Positions 8,500 to 15,775 of a stretch of 64,000 nt of DNA are shown here, piece by piece; the stretch's first letter is position 1; every line of letters starts with the position of its first letter. The notes beneath the pieces were generated by a model that saw nothing but the letters and a program-made list of their open reading frames with translations, was not told the origin of the DNA and did no database searches. The translations under genes were made by a program, and so were the position numbers. The stretch spans positions 1 through 64,000 of the forward strand of contig CAJTGI010000016.1 in the NCBI GenBank assembly GCA_910575435.1, read 5' to 3'. This stretch comes from Clostridiaceae bacterium. GTDB lineage: Bacteria; Bacillota; Clostridia; Lachnospirales; Lachnospiraceae.

Positions 8500-8628
8500 G
8501 TTTTTCTCCATTTCTGCATACATAGGTATGCCTTTTGTTATGACTATTCACATTCCCTCGGGAACAAATCAACCGTTGCGAACAGCATTTTTGTACCTAA
8601 AAATCACCATTTCGGAAAGGAGAATCCA

Positions 8629-9240
8629 ATGATCCCACTCTTTCTCGTAACTTTTATTGTATTCATAATATGGTTTCGCGTCAAGATGAAACGAAATAAT
8701 TCTGCCATTTCCGAAAAAGACGCCGCCTACTGGGAGCGGGAGCGGAATGCAAACTTTGCCCGCAAGAGGGACATCTCCCATCTGGAACTATTGACCGTCA
8801 ACCTAGAAGCCCTGCCATTTTCCCAGAACCCTGACGAGGAGGAAGCGGAACTTGCCCAAAAAGTGCGGACATGCGCCTCCGCCAAAATGCTAAATCTCAC
8901 TGGATACACCAACACGGACTTGAAAGAGCAGTATGGCGCAGGAAACCTGGACGAACTGACGGATTGGGACCAGAACTTCATGTACTTTATCCGCGCCCTC
9001 AGCCAGTGGGGCGCCTACCTGTACCAAAAGAAGGACTACGCCCGCACCAAGGCCGTCATGGAATATTCCATAGAAATCGGCAGCGATATCTCCACCGTTT
9101 ATACCACTCTGGGAGAAATCTATGCCAGAGAGCACGACTGGGAAAAAGTGGACGAATTAATTTCCCTGGTGGATGATTCAGATTTTGCCCTAAAAAAATC
9201 CATATTAAAAAAACTTAAACTGACCAAATTAGAATACTGA
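8629..9240 (+). CDS. Membrane-anchored TPR-like protein of unknown function
   Basis: 203 residues. An N-terminal membrane helix (IPLFLVTFIVFIIWF) is followed by a charged linker (WERERNANFARKRDISHLELL) and a helical domain. Its C-terminal part (FIRALSQWGAYLYQKKDYAR, TAVYTTLGEIYAREHDWEKV-like helices) has tetratricopeptide periodicity. The frame is open from 8473, but the start at 8629 has an ideal AAAGGAG and begins the membrane helix, so 8629 is used. Topology suggests a cytoplasmic TPR domain tethered to the membrane. No partner is evident; the neighbouring gene is convergent. Confidence 0.8.
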   Translation: MIPLFLVTFIVFIIWFRVKMKRNNSAISEKDAAYWERERNANFARKRDISHLELLTVNLEALPFSQNPDEEEAELAQKVRTCASAKMLNLTGYTNTDLKEQYGAGNLDELTDWDQNFMYFIRALSQWGAYLYQKKDYARTKAVMEYSIEIGSDISTVYTTLGEIYAREHDWEKVDELISLVDDSDFALKKSILKKLKLTKLEY

Positions 9241-9265
9241 CCTGTAAAATCAACAGATTGCCCCA

Positions 9266-11035
9266 CTAAAACACCGACTGGCAGTACGCTTGGCGATTCA
9301 GCGGATTTCTCCTGGCATAATCAAATAGTATGGCACTCTTTTTCTTCTCCCAGCGGCCATGGTTTATAAATTCAAGAATATCATAAGAAAACCATCCCAG
9401 ATGGGTCATTCGCATCTTTTGCTTCCACGGAATGCCTTCATATTCTGGAAGAAATCGCTTCATCGCCTCCTCATCCTGATAAATGCTTCTGCTCTCCTCC
9501 CTGTCCACGGACTTCTGAAACTCCGTCAGCAGTCCCTGCGGCTCCGCCTTCAGATTCTCCCTGGCATACAGGTCAAACACCAGTAGTTCCCGCACCGCCT
9601 CCAAATCAATCCCGCAATTCGGACTTTCCTCTATATAATATTGCACAAATTCCAGCAGTTTATCATAATTTTGCATCCTCGAATGCTGTCTATCGCCATA
9701 TCCTTTCTCCTTGTAAAACTGTCCCAGCAAATCATAGAAGGCAAAAGCATCCTCAAAGAACGGCACCAGATACCTTACAGAAGCCATGAATTGCATGCTA
9801 TTGTAATATCTCTCCACCATTTCCTCCACCCACTTCAGGCGGCGCAGTTCCTTGTAAGAAATCCATTTCGTGCCAAGCACCTCATAGGGCGGCTGAGACT
9901 GGCATATCATGCCAAACTCTTCCGCCTGTCCCTCCATGGGGGAGCCTTTCAGAACCTTCAAAAATCCCAGCTGCAGCTGGTCCGGCCCGAGGGAATATAC
10001 ATCGCAAAATGATTGGCGAAATGTTTCAAAGTCCTCATAAGGTAAACCTGCAATCAAATCCAAGTGCTGATGGATATTTTCTCCGCGTCCAACCTTTGCT
10101 ACATGGCTCTTCAATTTCTCCAGGTCCATCTTGCGATGTATGGCCTCCACAGTTTCCGGATGCGTACTCTGCACTCCGATTTCAAACTGGGCCAAGCCAG
10201 GGCGAAACTTCGACAGATGATCCATTTGCTCCTGCGTGAGAAGATCCGCCGACAGTTCAAAGTGAAAATTGGTCACCCCATTGTCGTGCTTATGGAGGTA
10301 CCTCCAAATCCCCATGGCATGTTCCGGATTGCAATTAAAGGTCCTGTCCACAAACTTTACCTGGGGAACCCGCCGATCCAGGAAAAACTGCAATTCCCGC
10401 TCCACCAGGGACATGCTGCGAAAGCACACCCCACGGCTTACCGAGGACAGGCAATAGCTGCACCCGTAAGGACACCCTCGGCTGCTCTCATAGTAAATGA
10501 TGCGGTGTTCTATTTCAGAAATATAGTCATACACGAAGGGAATCTCATCCATGGGAAGTGGCGCGCCTTCCGCCGTCCTGCACAGATCCTCTCCTTTGCG
10601 CACCACCAGCCCGGGAATGTGACTCCAGTCCCTGCTCCCCTGCCGATACCCTGACAAGATTTCATAAAAGGAACGCTCCCCCGCACCCACCATCACCCCT
10701 GCAATCCAGGGATTTTCCTGCAAGACGCCCTCCCCGTTGTAACTCACCTCGGGGCCCCCGAGCCAGAGATCCGCCTGGGGAAGAATCTTTTTTACCTCCC
10801 GGGCAATGCCCTTCATCTCCTCTATATTCCAGATATAGCAAGAAAAGCCGATGATATCCGGCTTTTCCTCATAAATATTCTCGATGATGGATTCTCTATT
10901 CTGATTGATGGTAAACTCCCGGAATGTCAATTCTTCCGGGGGAATCCCCCGTTTTCTGCTGTAGGCATACAGGCAATAAATTCCCAGATTGGAATGGATG
11001 TACTTGGCGTTTAACGCCACAAGCAAAGCCTTCAT
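9266..11035 (-). CDS. B12-binding-domain radical SAM protein (DUF4080 type)
   Basis: 589 residues. An N-terminal cobalamin-binding Rossmann fold (residues about 1-150: LVALNAKYIHSNLGIYCLYAY, WLGGPEVSY) is followed by a radical SAM barrel whose cluster cysteines are C188, C192 and C195 in SSRGCPYGCSYC, then a C-terminal DUF4080-like helical region. Such proteins often methylate unreactive carbons or remodel cofactors; the substrate here is unknown. It has a good ribosome binding site (AAGGAGG) and is followed downstream by a convergent gene. It precedes the small Cys-rich gene at 11118 but is read after it on the same strand, possibly one transcript. Confidence 0.9.
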   Translation of the reverse strand: MKALLVALNAKYIHSNLGIYCLYAYSRKRGIPPEELTFREFTINQNRESIIENIYEEKPDIIGFSCYIWNIEEMKGIAREVKKILPQADLWLGGPEVSYNGEGVLQENPWIAGVMVGAGERSFYEILSGYRQGSRDWSHIPGLVVRKGEDLCRTAEGAPLPMDEIPFVYDYISEIEHRIIYYESSRGCPYGCSYCLSSVSRGVCFRSMSLVERELQFFLDRRVPQVKFVDRTFNCNPEHAMGIWRYLHKHDNGVTNFHFELSADLLTQEQMDHLSKFRPGLAQFEIGVQSTHPETVEAIHRKMDLEKLKSHVAKVGRGENIHQHLDLIAGLPYEDFETFRQSFCDVYSLGPDQLQLGFLKVLKGSPMEGQAEEFGMICQSQPPYEVLGTKWISYKELRRLKWVEEMVERYYNSMQFMASVRYLVPFFEDAFAFYDLLGQFYKEKGYGDRQHSRMQNYDKLLEFVQYYIEESPNCGIDLEAVRELLVFDLYARENLKAEPQGLLTEFQKSVDREESRSIYQDEEAMKRFLPEYEGIPWKQKMRMTHLGWFSYDILEFINHGRWEKKKSAILFDYARRNPLNRQAYCQSVF

Positions 11036-11117
11036 GCGTGTTTCCTCCTTCTAATTGCCGACAACTGTTCACTGTGCGCCAACTGCCTTCTCCCTTCACA
11101 ATAGCTCCATCATTCCT

Positions 11118-11348
11118 CTACGGCTCATACCAATTGGCGTTTTTCTCCAATATATCCGGCGCCCCTTCATAAAAAGGGCATGCCCCCTCCTGCTCGCATC
11201 CCCCGTCTCCCACATGCCGACAGGCAATCCGTACTTTTCTGTATTCCTTGACCACGCCCCCGGACTCCACAGCCTCATATTCCACCGGCATCAGGCACTG
11301 GTAACTATCTTTCGGGCAAAAGCCCTCCTCCAGCCATAATTTTCCCAT
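11118..11348 (-). CDS. Small cysteine-rich protein of unknown function
   Basis: 76 residues starting at the ATG at 11348 (AGGAG five bases upstream). The frame is open further back, but no other start has a ribosome binding site. Five cysteines are spaced along the chain (EGFCPKD, SYQCLMP, RIACRHV, GGCEQEGACPF), suggesting a metal or iron-sulfur site, though no standard motif fits exactly. It sits 82 bp upstream of the radical SAM gene on the same strand, so a role as partner or substrate of that enzyme is possible but unproven. Confidence 0.6.
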   Translation of the reverse strand: MGKLWLEEGFCPKDSYQCLMPVEYEAVESGGVVKEYRKVRIACRHVGDGGCEQEGACPFYEGAPDILEKNANWYEP

Positions 11349-11433
11349 ACTACTCCTCTCTCCCCACAGCCAGTCGCTGTTAGGAAGCATTCCCACTGAT
11401 ACGAATCTTAATCTTCACGCTGACACAGCATAC

Positions 11434-11766
11434 TCACGAACCATCTTTCCCCTTAGAGAACAGACCTTCCAAAGGAAAGTCCCTAGCATGCTCCCACCGG
11501 GACTTCTCTTCCTCATATTTTTCACACAGCCATCGGTACGCCTGATCCAGCCCCTCTTCCCCATAGGCAAAATCCTTGGCCTGCTTCTGCTCCTCCAAAG
11601 TCTTCTCGTAGCAAAAAGGCTCCGGCCACACCGTGGCCCGTAGCCTCTTCTCCTCCCCATCCGCCACCTGTTCCACCTGGTAGCGCATGCCTTCATAACT
11701 CGCCTTTAACTTTGCCTTCTTGTCGTAGAAGGATGCCACATCGTACAGAGATTTTCGACTGTTCAT
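11434..11766 (-). CDS. Conserved-looking hypothetical protein, 110 residues
   Basis: Not recognised. A charged, mostly helical soluble protein (NSRKSLYDVASFYDKKAKLKA; YEKTLEEQKQAKDFAYGEEG; WLCEKYEEEKSRWEHARDF) with a short beta-like stretch EEKRLRATVWPEPFCYEKT. The alternating strand/helix pattern is compatible with a small alpha/beta domain. It lies 73 bp downstream of the polysaccharide pyruvyl transferase gene on the same strand. No signal peptide or membrane helix is present. Confidence 0.6.
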   Translation of the reverse strand: MNSRKSLYDVASFYDKKAKLKASYEGMRYQVEQVADGEEKRLRATVWPEPFCYEKTLEEQKQAKDFAYGEEGLDQAYRWLCEKYEEEKSRWEHARDFPLEGLFSKGKDGS

Positions 11767-11839
11767 TCCATTCTCCTATCTGGTCTTAAAGCGACTTCCA
11801 AGCCCCTCCATCAGAGCCAATGCGCTGTAACTACACCAA

Positions 11840-13153
11840 CTATTCCGTATCCAATCCCACCCTTTTCCTCCGCAGGTATTTCCTCGCCTTCCGCCAAAGC
11901 ACCTTTCCCTTGCCCATCTCGCGCAGTCTTTCCCTCCGCAGCTTCTCATCCAGGCATGCCAGGGGCAGCCTTCCATCCATGTCAAAGCCAGCCGCCTGAA
12001 TCTCCCTGTCAAAAGGCGTAACTTCCGGCGATATTCCTCCGTCAAAGACAGTTTCCAGTCCATTTTCGTGAAGAAAATCCAGATAATGCTGAAATCTTTC
12101 CTGATGCCCCCTTGCAATCCCGCCAAAATCAGCCTGCTCGTGAAACCGGAATATGGAAGCGTCCTTCTTCAATTCCTTCATCAGGATATGGGGAATCTGG
12201 TGATACTCTGCCAATTCCCGGATGCGCTGGTCAGAAACCACGATAAAGCACGGCGTTCCCGCCAAAATCGCCGCAATATTTCCATGGATGCGGCTGCCAA
12301 AGGAAAATTCCTTCCCCTCCAAATACTGTAACCAAGCGGGTACGTTAGTGAAAAAATAACTCTTTCCCTGGGCATAGATCTCATCATCCCAGCGGACAGG
12401 AAAATGATCGGGCAGCTTCTTTACAAAATCCCCAGGCATTTCCTGCCCCTGGTACATTATGCCTATTTCCTGAACCACTTGGGGAATGTAATGATAATTG
12501 GGCAGTGCTTCCCTGCTTCGGTACATGAAATCGTGAAACTTCTGGGGCAGCTGAATCTTGGAATTGATACTTACGGGAGAATCCTTCGTCAATGGCTTCA
12601 CCTGCATCTCAGGCAATCCCCCCCCATAGAGATACATGGATGGACAGCCAATCACTGTAAAATCTCTCTCTGCCCGAAATCCCAGCCCCTCCAGATATCT
12701 GGCTGTAAACTCCCCCCGCAGCCCAATCTTTGCAGACTTGTCCAGCACAGCCCCCACAAACTCCCTGGCCGCCTGAGCCAGTCCCTCATTCTCCGGCTGC
12801 TTGTCTAAGCCTGCCTGAGCGCCAATTCCTACCACGATGCAGGGAATGTGCAATCCCTGAACCAGCCGGGTGACAGTCTTTAATTCTTCTACAAAAGAAA
12901 CTCGGAACGCATTGGCAAAGGGCAGTATCAGGCAATCGTAATTCTCGTCAATCTTTTGCAGCGCCGCCTCCGAATATTTCTCCTGCACCGTCAGCGCATG
13001 AATCTCCACATCCTTTGTCATCAGGCAACGGCTAACACTGTAGGGAAACAACATATTCCCCAAATTATTGCCAATGAGGTTGCACCCCAGCACCTCTGCA
13101 GGACTGTGATTTACCATGGGAGACATCCCGGCTCGAATCAATATCTTTCTCAT
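11840..13153 (-). CDS. Polysaccharide pyruvyl transferase family protein
   Basis: 437 residues with the PS_pyruv_trans fold (CsaB/WcaK-like), which adds ketal-linked pyruvate from PEP to cell-surface glycans. Seen: the N-terminal NLIGNNLGNMLFPYSVSRCL, VVGIGAQAG and IGLRGEFTARYLEGLG segments, TVIGCPSMYLYGG mid-protein, and the family's late signature FSFGSRIHGNIAAILAGTPCFIVV. A basic C-terminal tail (WRKARKYLRRKR) could contact membrane. No other glycan genes flank it, so the acceptor is unknown. The segment 13154-13513 upstream is A+T-rich and holds two palindromes. Confidence 0.88.
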   Translation of the reverse strand: MRKILIRAGMSPMVNHSPAEVLGCNLIGNNLGNMLFPYSVSRCLMTKDVEIHALTVQEKYSEAALQKIDENYDCLILPFANAFRVSFVEELKTVTRLVQGLHIPCIVVGIGAQAGLDKQPENEGLAQAAREFVGAVLDKSAKIGLRGEFTARYLEGLGFRAERDFTVIGCPSMYLYGGGLPEMQVKPLTKDSPVSINSKIQLPQKFHDFMYRSREALPNYHYIPQVVQEIGIMYQGQEMPGDFVKKLPDHFPVRWDDEIYAQGKSYFFTNVPAWLQYLEGKEFSFGSRIHGNIAAILAGTPCFIVVSDQRIRELAEYHQIPHILMKELKKDASIFRFHEQADFGGIARGHQERFQHYLDFLHENGLETVFDGGISPEVTPFDREIQAAGFDMDGRLPLACLDEKLRRERLREMGKGKVLWRKARKYLRRKRVGLDTE

Positions 13154-13310
13154 ACTCTATCTATTATCCTCCATCCTTCTTTCCATCCCCCTAATCTCCC
13201 ATGTAACTATCATTACCCATATCTCTTGCAACAGTGCTATATACCTATATACTATCCTATTTGCAATTTTCAATCCAACCTTAGCATACATTCTTTTCTT
13301 TGGGCTGTCA

Positions 13311-13382
13311 AATCTTTGCGTGCAAAGATTGGCTGATTTCCTTTCTATATATTTGTGTTCCCATTGTTCGCACACGAACAAT
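13311..13382. promoter_or_regulatory. Two strong palindromes in the divergent intergenic region
   Basis: AATCTTTGC-GT-GCAAAGATT (13311-13330, 9-bp arms) and ATTGTTCG-CACA-CGAACAAT (13363-13382, 8-bp arms) lie 32 bp apart between a minus-strand glycan gene and a plus-strand HTH gene. They look like dimer binding sites or short hairpins. The small HTH protein encoded at 13514 is a natural candidate to bind one of them; this is inference. Confidence 0.45.
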
Positions 13383-13513
13383 ATTATTTTACGTAAATTT
13401 GTTTTATACTTATTTTATCATTTCTGCTGAGCAAATTAGATTGCAGTTATATGTAAATAATCGTTCTGGTATATATCAGTTCATTAGGATATAACATTGA
13501 CGGAGGCGGTTTT

Positions 13514-13711
13514 ATGGTTGATTACAGTCCACTTTGGAATATTATGAAAAAGAAGGGGATATCCCAATATTACCTGATGAAAAAAGGTGGAATAGACAGC
13601 AAGACGATATATAACATAAAAAGAAACGAGAATATAACCTTATTGACATTAGAAAGGCTTTGTATTGCATTAGACTGCACGCCTGATGATATTATTTCTT
13701 TTCACCCATAG
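13514..13711 (+). CDS. XRE/Cro-C1-type helix-turn-helix regulator
   Basis: 65 residues, almost nothing but the HTH: SPLWNIMKKKGISQYYLMKKGG (helices 1-2), DSKTIYNIKRNENITLLTLERL (recognition helix and helix 4), then CIALDCTPDDIISF, the usual end of this domain. A GGAGG sits before the ATG. Stand-alone Cro/C1 domains of this size act as dimeric repressors, often of their own promoter. The two palindromes upstream are possible operators. It is followed 208 bp later by an Rpn nuclease gene with its own promoter. Confidence 0.88.
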   Translation: MVDYSPLWNIMKKKGISQYYLMKKGGIDSKTIYNIKRNENITLLTLERLCIALDCTPDDIISFHP

Positions 13712-13832
13712 GCAGTGGAACATATCTCCGGCTCCAAAGTGCAACCTTCTTTAATGATCCAGTCCCCACATCTCCCGTAATGCGGCATATTTCCCTCACT
13801 CCTTCAGTTTTATGGAAATGCCTTGTTTGACC

Positions 13833-13861
13833 TTGAAAACTTTTTACCTGTTGCATATAAT
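13833..13861 (+). promoter_or_regulatory. Sigma-A promoter for the Rpn gene
   Basis: TTGAAA (13833-13838), a 17-bp spacer and TATAAT (13856-13861). It lies inside the long open frame but upstream of the ATG at 13919, which supports 13919 as the true start. Confidence 0.7.
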
Positions 13862-13918
13862 ATGAATGGGGAGCCTCTCTTTTCTATTGAGCGTATGGCA
13901 TATGAAAAGGAGGTTGAT

Positions 13919-14770
13919 ATGGCTACAAAAGATTTGGCCAGCAAGAAAATCGAGGATTACAACGAGGTGTTTGCAGATATCTACAATACGCTGCTGTTCG
14001 GGAGGAATGTTCTTTGCCCGGACGGGCTGAGGGCCGGCGCGACGGAGTCCATTTACAAGACAGATGGGAGAGATGTAAATGACCAGCGCAGGGACATTCT
14101 GAAAAAATACCACGGCAAGGCCAGCTTGCTCATTAGTTCCCTCGGCATTGAAAACCAGACACGCGTTGATAAACTGATGCCCTTGCGGGTGCTAGGATAT
14201 GACTTTGGCATCTATCGCCAGCAGGTAATCGGGGGAGAGAAGAAAATCACTCCCGTCATCACGATTGTTCTGAATTTTTCTGACCGAAAGTGGCGGGCGG
14301 CAAAAAGCCTTTTTGAAATGCTGGACATTGCCCCTGATTGGAGGGAGTACGTACAGGATTACAAGATACATGTATTCGATATCGCATTTCTGGAAGATCA
14401 GATTATAGAATCTTTCACCAGCGACTTCAGGGAAATTGCGATGTTTTTCAAGAGGAGGAGGCTGGGAGAGAATCCTCTTGCAAGCAACAGGGAACTATCA
14501 CATCCCCAGGCAGTATTGGAGTTTATTTCTGCTTTCACGCAGGATGAAAGATATCTGGATGGGATGCAGTATCTCAACGACAGGAAGGAAAGAGGAGGTG
14601 CGGTGACTATGTGTGAAGTGGCTGAGGCGTTGATTACGCAGGGAAAACTTGAGGGCAGACTTGAAGGAAAAGTAGAACTTTTATTTGAAATGGATTTTGC
14701 CATTTCGGACATTTCAGAGAAATTGAACATTTCCGTAGAGAAGGTAAAAGCAATTTTGAAGTTGGATTAG
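13919..14770 (+). CDS. Rpn-family recombination-promoting nuclease (PD-(D/E)XK)
   Basis: 283 residues. Rpn (RpnA-like, PDDEXK transposase-like) proteins are DNA nucleases that promote RecA-independent recombination and are thought to act in genome defence. The start at 13919 has an ideal AAGGAGG and follows a promoter at 13833. The N terminus (KKIEDYNEVFADIYNTLLF) is typical, as are ESIYKTDGR, the mid-domain GYDFGIYR...ITIVLNFSDRKW, and the C-terminal tail with repeated ITQGKLEGRLEGKVELLFE, a variable low-complexity tail common in this family. It ends just before a strong terminator. Confidence 0.85.
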   Translation: MATKDLASKKIEDYNEVFADIYNTLLFGRNVLCPDGLRAGATESIYKTDGRDVNDQRRDILKKYHGKASLLISSLGIENQTRVDKLMPLRVLGYDFGIYRQQVIGGEKKITPVITIVLNFSDRKWRAAKSLFEMLDIAPDWREYVQDYKIHVFDIAFLEDQIIESFTSDFREIAMFFKRRRLGENPLASNRELSHPQAVLEFISAFTQDERYLDGMQYLNDRKERGGAVTMCEVAEALITQGKLEGRLEGKVELLFEMDFAISDISEKLNISVEKVKAILKLD

Positions 14771-14800
14771 GTTATTGCTATTCACAGTCAAATGTAAGTA

Positions 14801-14843
14801 AAAATGCGCTAAGAATACTATCAAGTTCCTTAGCGCATTTTTC
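14801..14843 (+). terminator. Terminator after the Rpn gene
   Basis: AAATGCGCTAAG and CTTAGCGCATTT form a 12-bp perfect stem around a 15-base loop, followed by TTTTT. It separates Rpn from the tRNA-Trp gene. Confidence 0.8.
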
Positions 14844-14932
14844 ACTGCAAAGGCAATATAAAAACCAAAAGGAGGCAACAAATACACGCTATTTTTGCCA
14901 AAGATATTTTTTCAAGTTTAGGATTCTTTTCC

Positions 14933-14961
14933 TTGACAAATGCGAAACAGTATGCTATTCT
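14933..14961 (+). promoter_or_regulatory. tRNA-Trp promoter
   Basis: Consensus -35 TTGACA (14933-14938), 17-bp spacer, -10 TATTCT (14956-14961), 32 bases before the mature tRNA 5' end. Confidence 0.75.
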
Positions 14962-14993
14962 TTATTAGTCGCATTGCAAATGCGGCATACAAT

Positions 14994-15064
14994 AGGGGTG
15001 TAGTTCATCGGTAGAATAAGAGTCTCCAAAACTCCAGAGCCGGGTTCGATTCCTGGCACCCCTG
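14994..15064 (+). tRNA. tRNA-Trp (anticodon CCA)
   Basis: Cloverleaf: acceptor AGGGGTG pairs with CACCCCT, discriminator G; D arm GTTC...GAAT; anticodon loop CTCCAAA giving CCA; T arm CCGGG-TTCGATT-CCTGG. Pair 27-43 is A-C, so the top of the anticodon stem is imperfect, and the 3' CCA is not encoded. It has its own promoter and terminator. Confidence 0.87.
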
Positions 15065-15066
15065 TC

Positions 15067-15118
15067 AGAAAACCGAACTTAGCGTGTCGATTATCACTGT
15101 AAGTTCGGTTTTCTTTTT
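15067..15118 (+). terminator. Terminator after tRNA-Trp
   Basis: A 15-bp perfect stem (15067-15081 with 15100-15114, core AAAACCGAACTTA) is followed by TTTTTT. Confidence 0.88.
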
Positions 15119-15146
15119 TATTATTTATAGAAACTTTCCGCCTTTT

Positions 15147-15742
15147 CTAAAACCGTTTGGAAGCCCTGCAATAAATTCCGCCATGACTGGACTTTTCCAC
15201 GATATCACTCCCTAATCGATTTGCAATCATCAGCGACACATTCCTGCCACGCACCGCCAGATTCACATTTTCATAAGAAGTGCCGCCATTCTCCATACGG
15301 CGCAAATTAATGTGGATCTTGGCACGATACTCCTGAAACCTCTTTCCAGTCCATTTCAAATAATACGGTTTCCAAATATGCCCCATCCAAATGCCGTCTG
15401 TCTTCATATTATCAAAAGCACTGCAATAAATAGCGAATTCCCTGCCAGAAATCTGACGCAACCCCTCAAGGGAACCCTTCACTCTCTGCGCCTTCCCATT
15501 TTTCACATAATATCATTCCCTTCCCTTTTCTTTCCCGTAATGGCAAAAAGTTCTTTGCTGCCTTCCCCATCATAATCCGCATAATATGTCTTGAGGATCG
15601 GCTTCTTCGTCTTTGCCCGGATGCCATTGATTAGGGATGCCATGCTCGCCGCCTGCACCTTCCTCCCGCCAGACATCCACATTCCTGCCAGGATTGCCAG
15701 CACAATACATCCCATAATCCAAGGCACATTGTACTTTTTCAT
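15147..15742 (-). pseudogene. Secreted/membrane-anchored protein broken by a frameshift
   Basis: Two minus-strand reading frames meet at 15503-15506. The upstream one (from ATG 15742) has a signal-anchor helix (MGCIVLAILAGMW) and an FG-GAP-like strand YYADYDGEGSKELFAITG, then hits TGA. The downstream one could begin only at a GTG without a ribosome binding site and continues as VKNGKAQRVKGSLEGLRQIS to IYCRASKRF. One missing base near 15505 would join them into a single protein of about 197 residues, with the join reading GND-I-x-VKNGKAQ. Function unknown. A sequencing error would look the same. Confidence 0.7.
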
Positions 15743-15775
15743 ATCCCATCCCCCTTATTTCTGCTAATCCGGCGG

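Noticed and set aside
13157-13381. 74-codon minus-strand ORF upstream of the pyruvyl transferase gene
   Set aside because: No ribosome binding site, low-complexity text, and it covers two palindromes; non-coding is more likely.
13363-13382. LexA/SOS box
   Set aside because: The arms are GTTCG...CGAAC, the reverse order of the Firmicutes LexA site CGAAC...GTTCG.
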